DNA from: Clostridium sp. KNHs214
GTDB taxonomy: Bacteria; Bacillota; Clostridia; Clostridiales; Clostridiaceae
DNA: 64,000 nucleotides
Direction: 5' to 3'
NCBI RefSeq assembly: GCF_000744935.1
Contig: NZ_JQMW01000011.1
Coordinates: 186,001 to 250,000, forward strand
Shown here piece by piece: positions 7,716-16,480 of the stretch. The position numbers and the translations under genes are program-made. Under the pieces are notes generated by a model that did not search any database, was not told the DNA's origin, and saw nothing but the letters and a program-made list of their open reading frames with translations. Each line of letters opens with the position of its first letter. The first letter of the stretch is position 1.

Positions 7716-9203
7716 TTAATTAAATACAAGTTTATAACGTTTAATTTTTATATCTTTAAGGGATTTGCTTATTTTATTTAAATTAGAATGGAACGAGGCA
7801 ATATTAGGAATAAATATATTTCCATTACGTATATTTTTTCCTGTTTCATATACTATATCTGCTTTATTTAATCCAATTATTGCATGTTTAAATCCTTTTC
7901 CTATTTTAGAATTAAATTTTAATTTTATGCCTAACATATTTGCATTGTTTAATTTATCCAATTTGGAAAAATCGGGAATAATCTCTTTCTTTATTTTATA
8001 TCCTTTATTTTTAAATGCATTTTTTATATCATTCTTAATAAAATTTGATATTATTTTTTTTGAACGTAACTTTTGATATTTATTTTCTTTTACTAAATCC
8101 TTTAAAACATATCCGCTGTGTTTCGTGTTCATCTTGATATATTTAAACGTATCTATTAACTCATCTTTAAACAACTTATTATTTTCACCTATGGCTTTTC
8201 TAAAATTACTATCAGTAAAAATTGATTTCGAACCTTTATAGAAACTTTTTATTGTAACTTTAAACTTTTTATCTCCTTTGACCATAAATTTATTACCTAA
8301 TATTCCTACTGTCTCATCAGTACTGTTCCCAAATAAATTCTTAATAGATATAAAACCTTTATTGCCTAGAGAATCTGTTAACTTTCTGCCTAATTGTCCT
8401 ATTGATGTAATGCTTGTTACTATTGTAGTAACACCTTCCGTTATGTCCAATATAGCTGCTGGTTCCTCATATCCTTCTTTTCGTAAGAAATCACTTAATT
8501 TATCTATTTTCCCATATCTATGAGCCCATGCTGGATCTTCTTTGTTTTTGCCATATGCCAAACCACTTGCAATAATATTTGTTACCCCATTTGATATTGC
8601 TATTACTGCTCCTACTACAGCTAATATTGCTAGTATCCCTACTCCTGCAGTTACTATAGTAAAAACGGCTACTCCTATTGCCAATATTGATAGAGCAATA
8701 TCCTTTACATATTTTCCTCCACCAGTTCTAAACCAATGCTTTATTTCAGTTTTCCAGTCATTAACTTTATTTTCCACTTTGTTGTAGACAGTTTTTACCC
8801 ATCTTCCTAAGGAAGTTGAGTTTATAGAGTTAACGGCTAAGTTTTCAAAAAAGGCTGAAACTTTTCCTATTTTAAATCCATTTCTATTAGCAAAGTCAGC
8901 TGTAGCTTCTTTTATCTGTTTTGCAACGTTTTTATCAGTTTCTTTAACTTTATTATGAAAATTATCAATTTGGGCAGCATAATTATGGAACTTTTCACCC
9001 TTTTCTCTTAACTCTTTTATCTTCAGCTGAGTTTCATAAAAGGCATCATTTGTCCTACAGCTTTGACCTCCTGAGATATTGCTAATTTTCCTTGATACCC
9101 CTCTTTCCATTTTTGAAGCATAATTTTCAAGTTCGCTGGCTGTTTTTTTAATATATTTACTTCCAAGTGAAAGTTCTCTATAAGTCACTTTAAGTGTTGA
9201 CAT
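7716..9203 (-). CDS. LXG-type polymorphic toxin, candidate T7SS effector
   Basis: A 495-residue protein. Residues 1-115 are helical and resemble clostridial LXG targeting domains (LKVTYRELSLGSKYIKKTA, then long coiled helices with VKETDKNVAKQIKE). Residues ~160-215 hold a long glycine/alanine/isoleucine-rich hydrophobic stretch (IALSILAIGVAVFTIVTAGV and following). The C-terminal ~270 residues are basic, and I do not recognise the domain. No signal peptide is present, as expected for T7SS export. TTTTTGGAGGTGA precedes the ATG. A helical partner gene lies upstream and candidate immunity genes lie downstream. The toxin activity is unknown: the hydrophobic region could itself disrupt membranes, or could deliver the C-terminal domain. 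Confidence 0.75.
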   Translation of the reverse strand: MSTLKVTYRELSLGSKYIKKTASELENYASKMERGVSRKISNISGGQSCRTNDAFYETQLKIKELREKGEKFHNYAAQIDNFHNKVKETDKNVAKQIKEATADFANRNGFKIGKVSAFFENLAVNSINSTSLGRWVKTVYNKVENKVNDWKTEIKHWFRTGGGKYVKDIALSILAIGVAVFTIVTAGVGILAILAVVGAVIAISNGVTNIIASGLAYGKNKEDPAWAHRYGKIDKLSDFLRKEGYEEPAAILDITEGVTTIVTSITSIGQLGRKLTDSLGNKGFISIKNLFGNSTDETVGILGNKFMVKGDKKFKVTIKSFYKGSKSIFTDSNFRKAIGENNKLFKDELIDTFKYIKMNTKHSGYVLKDLVKENKYQKLRSKKIISNFIKNDIKNAFKNKGYKIKKEIIPDFSKLDKLNNANMLGIKLKFNSKIGKGFKHAIIGLNKADIVYETGKNIRNGNIFIPNIASFHSNLNKISKSLKDIKIKRYKLVFN

Positions 9204-9270
9204 ATATTAATCACCTCCAAAAATCTTTTTATTTACTAAACGTCTTTCTTCATCTTTTAATTCCTCTAAA

Positions 9271-9425
9271 GTACATGAAAAGAAATACCAAGTCAAAGAT
9301 GCTAGTATATTTTGTGTCAGACAAGGAAGCAGGTTCCGTCGCTAGTAGGACTATCGGCGGGTTCTGCTAACGCAGTATGACGGAAAATAGACTAGCATAC
9401 TGACTTGTTATTTATTTGAATGTAC
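9271..9425 (+). repeat. palindromic MITE-like element, copy 2
   Basis: It begins GTACATGAAAAGAAATACC and ends TTATTTATTTGAATGTAC, with the same internal sequence as the copy at 16326 (CAAGGAAGCAGGTTCCGTCG). Its right end overlaps the last codons and stop of the 9412 gene. The terminal GTACATG/TGTAC boundaries are symmetrical. Confidence 0.85.
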
Positions 9426-9804
9426 TTAACCTATAATTTAGTGAATTTAGTTCATTTGTAGCTGAGATAATTTCATTTCTAACCACATTTCTTTCCTTAT
9501 TTAATTTATCTATTGCAACACTAATTCTATAATCAGAATTAGTGCTTTTTTCCTTTAAAGAAGTTGAATCTGTTGAAACTGCACATTTTCCATCTACTGC
9601 TACTGCACATTTTAAGCAACTAAAACCATTATATAAGGGCCCATTTATATCCATAATGCAATTATTAACTCTATAAAATGAACTAATTGCTTCATCAATA
9701 TCTTCTAATCTTCTGTTTTTTTGTCTAATATACTGTTTTTTATTTCTAATTGCATTTCTTATAGACCTAATTCTACACCTAACATAGTACAATGATTCAG
9801 CCAT
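9412..9804 (-). CDS. helical LXG-partner-like protein (DUF5082/YwqH-type)
   Basis: A 130-residue protein that is highly charged and helical at both ends (RIRSIRNAIRNKKQYIRQK; LNKERNVVRNEIISATNEL), with a central cysteine-containing loop (CLKCAVAVDGKCAV). Size, coiled composition and position immediately before an LXG effector resemble the small helical partners that dimerise with LXG domains. GTGGAGGTG precedes the ATG. The last residues (TFK) and the TAA stop come from the adjoining palindromic element, so the original C-terminus may have been replaced. Family assignment is by pattern, not by search. Confidence 0.65.
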   Translation of the reverse strand: MAESLYYVRCRIRSIRNAIRNKKQYIRQKNRRLEDIDEAISSFYRVNNCIMDINGPLYNGFSCLKCAVAVDGKCAVSTDSTSLKEKSTNSDYRISVAIDKLNKERNVVRNEIISATNELNSLNYRLSTFK

Positions 9805-9932
9805 ATATACACCTCCACATTACCAATTTATTATAATGAAATATAATTAACTGAGTTTTCGGACATATATTTCCGAGAATTTCCCTTTACGAATATATAT
9901 TTCTGAGAATTCTCCTTCATGAACATATTTTT

Positions 9933-10259
9933 CTAAGAATTACCCTCTATATTTTTTGCTATCTTCTCATCCGTTTCCATATAAGCTGCTATACTCTCAA
10001 CAATGCCATCATATAAATCATATAAATCATCCTCAATGTCCTTTAAATTTCTTTTTAGTAAATTGTATTCTATCTCATAAGAATTTCTAGCATTACCTAT
10101 CCAGGTTGAAAGTAACTCCGATGTTATGCTTTCTATTTTATTTCTACAATTTTGAAACTCCTTAACATTATCTCTAAGTTCCTTTACTGCTTCTGTCATC
10201 TCCTCAGTGCTAAGCTTAGTAATACTTCCTATACACTCTACCGAAGTTTTTGAAGCCAT
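9933..10259 (-). CDS. WXG100-like small helical protein
   Basis: A 108-residue helical protein with a W-I-G turn (STWIGNARNSYEIEY) between two helices, the pattern of WXG100/LXG-partner proteins. AAGGGGTGAG precedes the ATG. It lies between essC and the 9412 gene, all on the minus strand. It may be a second LXG partner or an EsxB-like chaperone. The N-terminus MASKTSVECIGSI is not a signal peptide. Confidence 0.78.
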   Translation of the reverse strand: MASKTSVECIGSITKLSTEEMTEAVKELRDNVKEFQNCRNKIESITSELLSTWIGNARNSYEIEYNLLKRNLKDIEDDLYDLYDGIVESIAAYMETDEKIAKNIEGNS

Positions 10260-10349
10260 AGACTCACCCCTTAATCTTTTAATACTTTTATTACAACTCC
10301 ATCACTTTAATACTTTCTTAATTCTCATAACTAATTCTTTGATACACCC

Positions 10350-13300
10350 CTAATCCTTTAATATGGTCTTAAGCTTCTTAAATTCTCCACTATCTATCCA
10401 GTAGGCATCCCCTAAGCTCAATGGTTTTTTATAGTTTCTACTAATATTAATTGGCAAATCAAAGAATTTATTATCCCCCACGTCATCAAATATGAAGCCA
10501 TTGTTTCCTTCCTTTAAGGACTTTAGTAATTCCGATGCTGTAAATCCTACTTGAGAATTTTCAACATCATTGAATATAATGCATACCTTTAAATTTTTAA
10601 ATTGTGATGTAATTTTTTTATACTTGTTCATTACTTCCTTATTAGCTCCTAAGCTATTCATTGCATCTCTATTGTTATTAATTATTACAATTAAAGGCTC
10701 ATTTTTAAGAATTTCCATTCCATTTTCTGCAACCTTTTCGCTTCTATATTCTAATTCATCATATACTTCTTCAATAATCAGCTCTAAATCATTAAATAAT
10801 AGAGAATATTTTTCTACAAACCCATACTCCTTCATAAAGCTTAACTTTTTCTCTATGTTATCCACTACATAGACTTGCACTGGATTTTCTAATATTTTTC
10901 TTTGTACGTTTTGGGCAATGCTAGCAATGAAGTTACTCTTGCCCTTATTTTCTTTACCGATAATTGCCATAGAGCTTTCTTTTAACAAGTTTATAGTTTC
11001 TAAATTAATAGTTTCATAATTTAATCCTATTGGTATTTCATATGCAGCTAATTGTTTTTTACCATAGTTTTCTTTTATAAACTTCATGTCTAAAACCTCT
11101 GGTATTTCAGGTATTATTTTTGCCTTCATATTTGGATACTTAAGCTTAATATGCTCAATAAAGCTCTTCATGTCTTTAACCCTATCTATCTCCTTTTCAC
11201 CTATAAAAGCTAGATAGCTTTGGTATTCATAAATATCCTTATCTATTGAGATTAGTCCTCTTCCTGGAATATTCTTTGGCTGCATTCTACATCTGTCAAA
11301 CAAACTTCCATATTCACTTGAATCATTGCAATATAGTGCTATTCTGCTGGAAAAGTTAGTCATATATTTATACCCTATTCCAGTGGTTTGAGCATTGGCA
11401 ATAATTACTGTTATTCCTACTGCTACTCCTTCTCTACATATATTTAATAACTCTTCATCTCTCTCGGAATACATTTCTTTAAATGCAGTCATGTTATCTA
11501 AGAAAATAATTATCTGACACATATCCTTATAACCAGCTTCCCTATAGGATACAAATGAACTTATACCAAGCTTAGATAAAACTGATTTACGATGCTCTAT
11601 TTCTTTAAGCATCATGGTGGTAAAAGTCTTAAGCTTTTCATCATCTGAGGATGTAATAACACCACCTACATGTTTAAGCCCTTGAAAATTCTTTAAAATC
11701 ATAGAAGCAAAATCCAAGATGTACATATTAACTTCTTCCGGTGTATAACTTTCTGCCACGGTTCTTATTATTGTTTGTAATAAGCTTGTTTTACCAAATT
11801 GTGAAGAACCTACAATAAATAAGTTACCTTCTGAAATATTTACTCTTACAGGTGCCTGCAATTGTTTAGTTGGATCATCATATATACCTATAAAAGCTTC
11901 AACGCAGGTGTTATTCTTATGAAGTTTCTCACCCTCCTTTAAAAGTATTACATCTGGCAATGGTGGTAAACATATTCCCGGAAGTTTTTCAATATTATTT
12001 TCTAAACAGTATTCATTAATATATTTAACTAATGCCTCTAACTGAGTGGCACTAGTTCCACTATTTTTTTTCTTTTCCCGTTTAAATATTGTAGTCCTCT
12101 TTCCCCATAAAGCTACCTCATTTATTTCAAATTCCTTATTATTACCCATTTCATCTCTTAGGGCTTCTGCTCCGCTATAAGCTGATTGAAATAATTCAAA
12201 CACTTCATTATTACCTACTTGGAGATACGCTCTTCCTGGTTCTTTTATTTCTGCAGCTAAAGGTGATTTCAATACTTCATTACTATCACTTTGATTTTGC
12301 ACCTTTAAGCAAAGCTTGAATTTTGAGTTACTCCATATCTGATCATCTATTACTCCTGACGGCTTTTGAGTTGCAAGTATTAAATGCACTCCTAAGCTTC
12401 TGCCAATTCTTGCTGCACTTATTAGTTCTTTCATAAATTCTGGTTGATCACTCTTAAGCTCTGCAAATTCGTCAACAATCAATATCAGATGTGGTAGGGG
12501 CTTAGATATTTCTCCGCTTTTAAATTTCTTAATGTATGCATCTATATGGTTCACCCCATATTCAGCAAATAGTGCTTGACGCTTAGTTAACTCAGCTTTA
12601 ATTGAAGATAGCGAACGGTTAATTTCCCTTCCATCAATATTTGTAATTGAGCCAACTAAATGAGGTAAATCTTTAAATTGATTAACCATTCCACCACCTT
12701 TAAAATCTATAATCACAAAGCCTACTTCATATGGATGGAATAAGGTACACATAGATAATATATAACTTTGTAATATTTCACTTTTACCTGAACCTGTGGT
12801 TCCCGCTACCAATCCATGGGGACCGTGTTTTTTTTCATTTAAATCCAGGTATATGATTTGTCCTTTGGTTTTTACTCCTAGTGGAGCTGCCATGCTCTTA
12901 TATACTTTAGATTCCTTCCATCTTTTTTCAATATCTATTTCATCTACTACGGTTACTCCAAGAAGCTCAAATAAGGATATATTTTTGGTCAACTGACTTT
13001 CCAAACTTACCTCATCTACATAAATTGGAGCTAATCTTAAAGCTAGTTCATTTAAATCTACATAATCTATATTTTTATAGGTAAAACCAGTAATGCATTC
13101 TCCATTATTACAGTTTACAATTTCTGCACTAGTACCATTTTCATCAAGCCTTATTATTTCACTACAGCCCATAGGAAGCAGTTCTTGACTCTCATTAAAG
13201 AATATAAATGTAGTGCCAAGTTTACTACTAGATTTAATAAATCTTGATATAGGATGGTTTTTTATGCCCTTATCATCTACTACAAAAATAACAAAATGTG

Positions 13301-14906
13301 TATAGAAATCTCCCTTATTAGATTTTATTTCCTCTTCTCTTTTGATCAATTGTATATATAAATACTCAAACAATGAATTTTTACTTTCCTCATCATATAT
13401 TAAATTTCTTACACCTATATCCTCATTGTATATGTGTTTTATCCACCTTAACCATTGAAATTCAGCTTTATTCTCTTCATTAAATACATAAAACATCTTT
13501 ACATCTTTATAAAAATGTCTTCCTATAATATCTACAGTTACATTTTTAAGCATTCTACATAAGTTTTTATAATTCCCTAGTATACCTACAGCATTAGCTG
13601 AAGCTAATTTCAAAATAACTGGTGCATTATCAATAAATTTATATTTATTTTCTATTTCTTCTGGTTTATCCACTAATTCATCTGTGGTATCTTTAAATTT
13701 CTGTGGAGTTATCTTCACTTCACACCGGGATGCTACTGTTCCATATCCCAGTGTAACCTCTAAAAAATCTTCATCTTCCTTGCTTCTGTCAAAAAGCTCC
13801 TTATTAAATTCTCGTACATTTTTTACATTTTCTTCTAAGGAAATATACTTTTTCTTTAATACCTTTAATTCCTTTTCTCTCATGTTTTCTATAAAGTTTG
13901 CTTTTTCTTCTATATATTTAAGATAATTAGTTTTTCGTTTTTCTACTTCTCTTTTGTATTCTTTTTTTGTATTTATGGAATTTACTATAGACATAATTAT
14001 TCCTATTGACATTGTAGCAACGCTATAGATTACAAAACTGCCTCCGTTGCCTATAACTCCTCTTAAAACTATGAGTAATGCCACCATAGCTAACGCAGGA
14101 ATCAGTGTAATCAATATATTATTTTTAGGTGGGTTTGGTAATTTTTCCGGAGGTAAGACTTCTATATCTGTGTTTGGTGTTATATACTTTATTCTTGTGC
14201 TTCTATTAAATTTAGGATATTTTAATTTATTGGTATATATCTTATCAGTAAATTTAAGTCCCAATATGTGCATATTTTCATTTTTATCTGTGTATAACTT
14301 ATTATTTTTAAAGTAAAAATAATACCCCATAATTATAAGGAAATCACAATCTTTAAGCTGAGTTTCCTTATTAATTTTCTGGGTATTTTTATAAACCCCG
14401 TATTTTGTATTGTTATCCTTTATGTAATATTTATTGTCCCTTAAAAACAAAGTTACATTTCCCTGCTTCAGCAAATCATCCTGTATATATATAGTATCTT
14501 TTTCACTTCCACCAATTGTAACTTTTTTAACTTCCTTTAAATCTATTACTCTATCATAATTTCTTTGAATACTGTCAAAATCAATTAAAAAGTTTAACTT
14601 AAAAACTGTTTCATTATAATTTTCGTACTTTATAATTATTTCATCACCATGCTGCAAATCTTTATTATATAATTTCATAATACCATCTATTGTAAAATAC
14701 ACTGAATTAGTACAATTTATTTCAAAGCCATCGACATGCCTTAAAAGTTCAAATTCAAAATCCTCAAAAAATCTTTCTTTTTTAAATCTAACTTGGCATC
14801 CTTTTGTTGTTCCTACTTTTACTATATTGCTTTCAAAGTCTGAAAGAGAATATTCTCGATAGATATTTTTGCCAAATATAATTATTTTATATTTATTTTT
14901 TCCCAT
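10350..14906 (-). CDS. essC: EssC-type FtsK/SpoIIIE ATPase, T7SS motor
   Basis: The membrane motor of type VII secretion, 1518 residues. The N-terminus has two FHA-like beta domains (about 1-110 and 120-205) that lack the canonical SxxH and N residues. Two transmembrane segments follow near 258-282 and 290-312. Three tandem P-loop ATPase modules come next: the first with GTTGSGKS near residue 702 and Walker B LILIVDEFAEL near 810, the second with GSSQFGKTS near 1035, and the third with GKENKGKS near 1317. Length and order match EssC/YukB. AGTAGGGGAGA precedes the ATG, 13 bp after the yukD-like stop. All three P-loops look intact, although in characterised EssC proteins the first module is the dominant ATPase. 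Confidence 0.95.
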   Translation of the reverse strand: MGKNKYKIIIFGKNIYREYSLSDFESNIVKVGTTKGCQVRFKKERFFEDFEFELLRHVDGFEINCTNSVYFTIDGIMKLYNKDLQHGDEIIIKYENYNETVFKLNFLIDFDSIQRNYDRVIDLKEVKKVTIGGSEKDTIYIQDDLLKQGNVTLFLRDNKYYIKDNNTKYGVYKNTQKINKETQLKDCDFLIIMGYYFYFKNNKLYTDKNENMHILGLKFTDKIYTNKLKYPKFNRSTRIKYITPNTDIEVLPPEKLPNPPKNNILITLIPALAMVALLIVLRGVIGNGGSFVIYSVATMSIGIIMSIVNSINTKKEYKREVEKRKTNYLKYIEEKANFIENMREKELKVLKKKYISLEENVKNVREFNKELFDRSKEDEDFLEVTLGYGTVASRCEVKITPQKFKDTTDELVDKPEEIENKYKFIDNAPVILKLASANAVGILGNYKNLCRMLKNVTVDIIGRHFYKDVKMFYVFNEENKAEFQWLRWIKHIYNEDIGVRNLIYDEESKNSLFEYLYIQLIKREEEIKSNKGDFYTHFVIFVVDDKGIKNHPISRFIKSSSKLGTTFIFFNESQELLPMGCSEIIRLDENGTSAEIVNCNNGECITGFTYKNIDYVDLNELALRLAPIYVDEVSLESQLTKNISLFELLGVTVVDEIDIEKRWKESKVYKSMAAPLGVKTKGQIIYLDLNEKKHGPHGLVAGTTGSGKSEILQSYILSMCTLFHPYEVGFVIIDFKGGGMVNQFKDLPHLVGSITNIDGREINRSLSSIKAELTKRQALFAEYGVNHIDAYIKKFKSGEISKPLPHLILIVDEFAELKSDQPEFMKELISAARIGRSLGVHLILATQKPSGVIDDQIWSNSKFKLCLKVQNQSDSNEVLKSPLAAEIKEPGRAYLQVGNNEVFELFQSAYSGAEALRDEMGNNKEFEINEVALWGKRTTIFKREKKKNSGTSATQLEALVKYINEYCLENNIEKLPGICLPPLPDVILLKEGEKLHKNNTCVEAFIGIYDDPTKQLQAPVRVNISEGNLFIVGSSQFGKTSLLQTIIRTVAESYTPEEVNMYILDFASMILKNFQGLKHVGGVITSSDDEKLKTFTTMMLKEIEHRKSVLSKLGISSFVSYREAGYKDMCQIIIFLDNMTAFKEMYSERDEELLNICREGVAVGITVIIANAQTTGIGYKYMTNFSSRIALYCNDSSEYGSLFDRCRMQPKNIPGRGLISIDKDIYEYQSYLAFIGEKEIDRVKDMKSFIEHIKLKYPNMKAKIIPEIPEVLDMKFIKENYGKKQLAAYEIPIGLNYETINLETINLLKESSMAIIGKENKGKSNFIASIAQNVQRKILENPVQVYVVDNIEKKLSFMKEYGFVEKYSLLFNDLELIIEEVYDELEYRSEKVAENGMEILKNEPLIVIINNNRDAMNSLGANKEVMNKYKKITSQFKNLKVCIIFNDVENSQVGFTASELLKSLKEGNNGFIFDDVGDNKFFDLPINISRNYKKPLSLGDAYWIDSGEFKKLKTILKD

Positions 14907-14919
14907 GACTTTATCTCCC

Positions 14920-15168
14920 CTACTCTAAAATATTTATAATAGAACCATCTCTAATATTGAATTCCTCTAGTGTTTTATTCCCTTTTAATAAAGCTATGGG
15001 CTTTTCAGACCTTGCATAAACCTCCATAATATTATCAGTGTTAATTTTTAAATCATAGGCCTTATTTATAGCTATCACCAAATCATTAGCTGTAATGTCT
15101 AGAGGTACTTCTATATCTACCTTCTTATTAAGTTTTGGTATATTTAATATTACAATTGCCTTATTCAT
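14920..15168 (-). CDS. yukD: YukD/EsaB-like ubiquitin-fold protein
   Basis: An 82-residue protein of the size and beta-grasp pattern of YukD/EsaB (VDIEVPLDITANDLVIAIN then a final strand GSIINILE). These small cytoplasmic proteins are conserved T7SSb components whose biochemical role is unsettled; no terminal diglycine is present. AAGGGGGCAG precedes the ATG, and the gene abuts essC, the usual order. Confidence 0.88.
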   Translation of the reverse strand: MNKAIVILNIPKLNKKVDIEVPLDITANDLVIAINKAYDLKINTDNIMEVYARSEKPIALLKGNKTLEEFNIRDGSIINILE

Positions 15169-15240
15169 TTCTGCCCCCTTAATTAAACATATATAGTCTT
15201 ATTTTATAACCGCTAGAATCTAAAATCATTTTAGGGTCCC

Positions 15241-16287
15241 TTAATTAAACATATATATAATCTTATTAAAGCATCTATTCTTTGCTAAAAAATCTATTGT
15301 AATATTCTCTTCTCTAAAACAATCTATATATTCGGAAATATTACAATTACTAATATAATCATCTTTAATTAAATAATTTTCCTTAGTGTCTACATACTTA
15401 TTGCAAATAAATATAAACTTATTTGGATTTGAACAATCTATATTAACCCTTAAATTATTTAATTTTATTGCATCTACTTTGCTCTGCTTTGTTAATATGA
15501 TTACCTTATGGCAATAACCCATAAGCATAGACTTTTCACTGTTAAACTCATTAGATGTGTCAACTATTATATAGTCATACTTACCACTGTCTTTAAGTTT
15601 TTCAATAAAAAATCCAAACTCCTTCATACCTATATTTAATGAAGACACAGGTTGTTTAAAAGGTAATAAATAATCAAAAGGTTTTTTACCCATTGCATCA
15701 TCTAAATGATTAAGAATTTTCTCATCCTTATTCACCAAATATCTATCAAAGCCTGAAGTGCAATATTGATCATTTCCAATTATAAAATCAAAGCTTTGTA
15801 TACTTTCCGTATTTAAATAAAATACTCTTTTATTTAAATGTTTTAAAGCTGCAGCTATACCTATAGACACAGTGGTTTTACCACTTCCCCCTATTGGAGA
15901 ATAAACCATTATTACCTTTGACTTATGATTTTCTCTAACTGGCTCTATAGAACTATTACTCATTACTTCATTGTAAATTTCCTTTACACTTGTATATTTA
16001 TATATGTTGTGTACACTTAAGCTACAGGTTATTTCCTTTAACTCTTCTTGTTCTGTTAATATAAATGTATTTGCTATATTATGCTTTTGCAGCTTTGGAT
16101 CATATAATTCCTCATTTATTATCAATATATCTATATGTCTTGGTAAATTGAAATACTCCTTCAAATAATCTTCATTGGAAATCACTATGAGCTCAAGTTT
16201 ATCACCCAGCTCTTGTATTAATTTTAATTCAATAGGCATTAAATATTTTTCATCTCTATCAACCAACATAATAACTATATTTTTCAT
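15241..16287 (-). CDS. CpaE/MinD-like P-loop ATPase in the T7SS operon
   Basis: A 348-residue protein. Residues 1-110 look like a degenerate receiver-type domain (IVIMLVDRDEKYL, then DILIINEELY). Residues ~123-348 form a MinD/ParA-like ATPase with the deviant Walker A SPIGGSGKTT and a later DYIIVDTSNEF segment, the layout of CpaE/TadZ proteins that position pilus machines. AAGGAGAAAC precedes the ATG. It is a soluble, probably membrane-associated protein that could place or load the secretion machine. It is not part of the standard B. subtilis/S. aureus T7SSb set. Its link to secretion rests on its position between the FHA gene and yukD/essC. Confidence 0.8.
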   Translation of the reverse strand: MKNIVIMLVDRDEKYLMPIELKLIQELGDKLELIVISNEDYLKEYFNLPRHIDILIINEELYDPKLQKHNIANTFILTEQEELKEITCSLSVHNIYKYTSVKEIYNEVMSNSSIEPVRENHKSKVIMVYSPIGGSGKTTVSIGIAAALKHLNKRVFYLNTESIQSFDFIIGNDQYCTSGFDRYLVNKDEKILNHLDDAMGKKPFDYLLPFKQPVSSLNIGMKEFGFFIEKLKDSGKYDYIIVDTSNEFNSEKSMLMGYCHKVIILTKQSKVDAIKLNNLRVNIDCSNPNKFIFICNKYVDTKENYLIKDDYISNCNISEYIDCFREENITIDFLAKNRCFNKIIYMFN

Positions 16288-16325
16288 TATTTGTTTCTCC
16301 TTTACATAAAAATAAATTATGTTAG

Positions 16326-16480
16326 GTACATGAAAATAAATAACAAGTCAAAGATGCTGGTATATTTTGTGTCAGACAAGGAAGCAGGTTCCGTCGCTAG
16401 TAGGACTATCGTAGGGTTCTGCTGACGCAGTATGACGGAAAATAGACTAGCATACTGACTTGTTATTTATTTAAATGTGC
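16326..16480 (+). repeat. palindromic MITE-like element, copy 3
   Basis: It begins GTACATGAAAATAAATAAC and ends TTATTTATTTAAATGTGC, with the same core as the copy at 9271. It fills the gap between the CpaE-like and FHA genes, and its end supplies the stop codon of the FHA gene. If transcribed with the operon it would form a very long hairpin inside the mRNA. Confidence 0.87.

Noticed and set aside
13684-14316. Plus-strand ORFs inside essC
   Set aside because: They lie opposite conserved FtsK-type and membrane segments and show no start signals.
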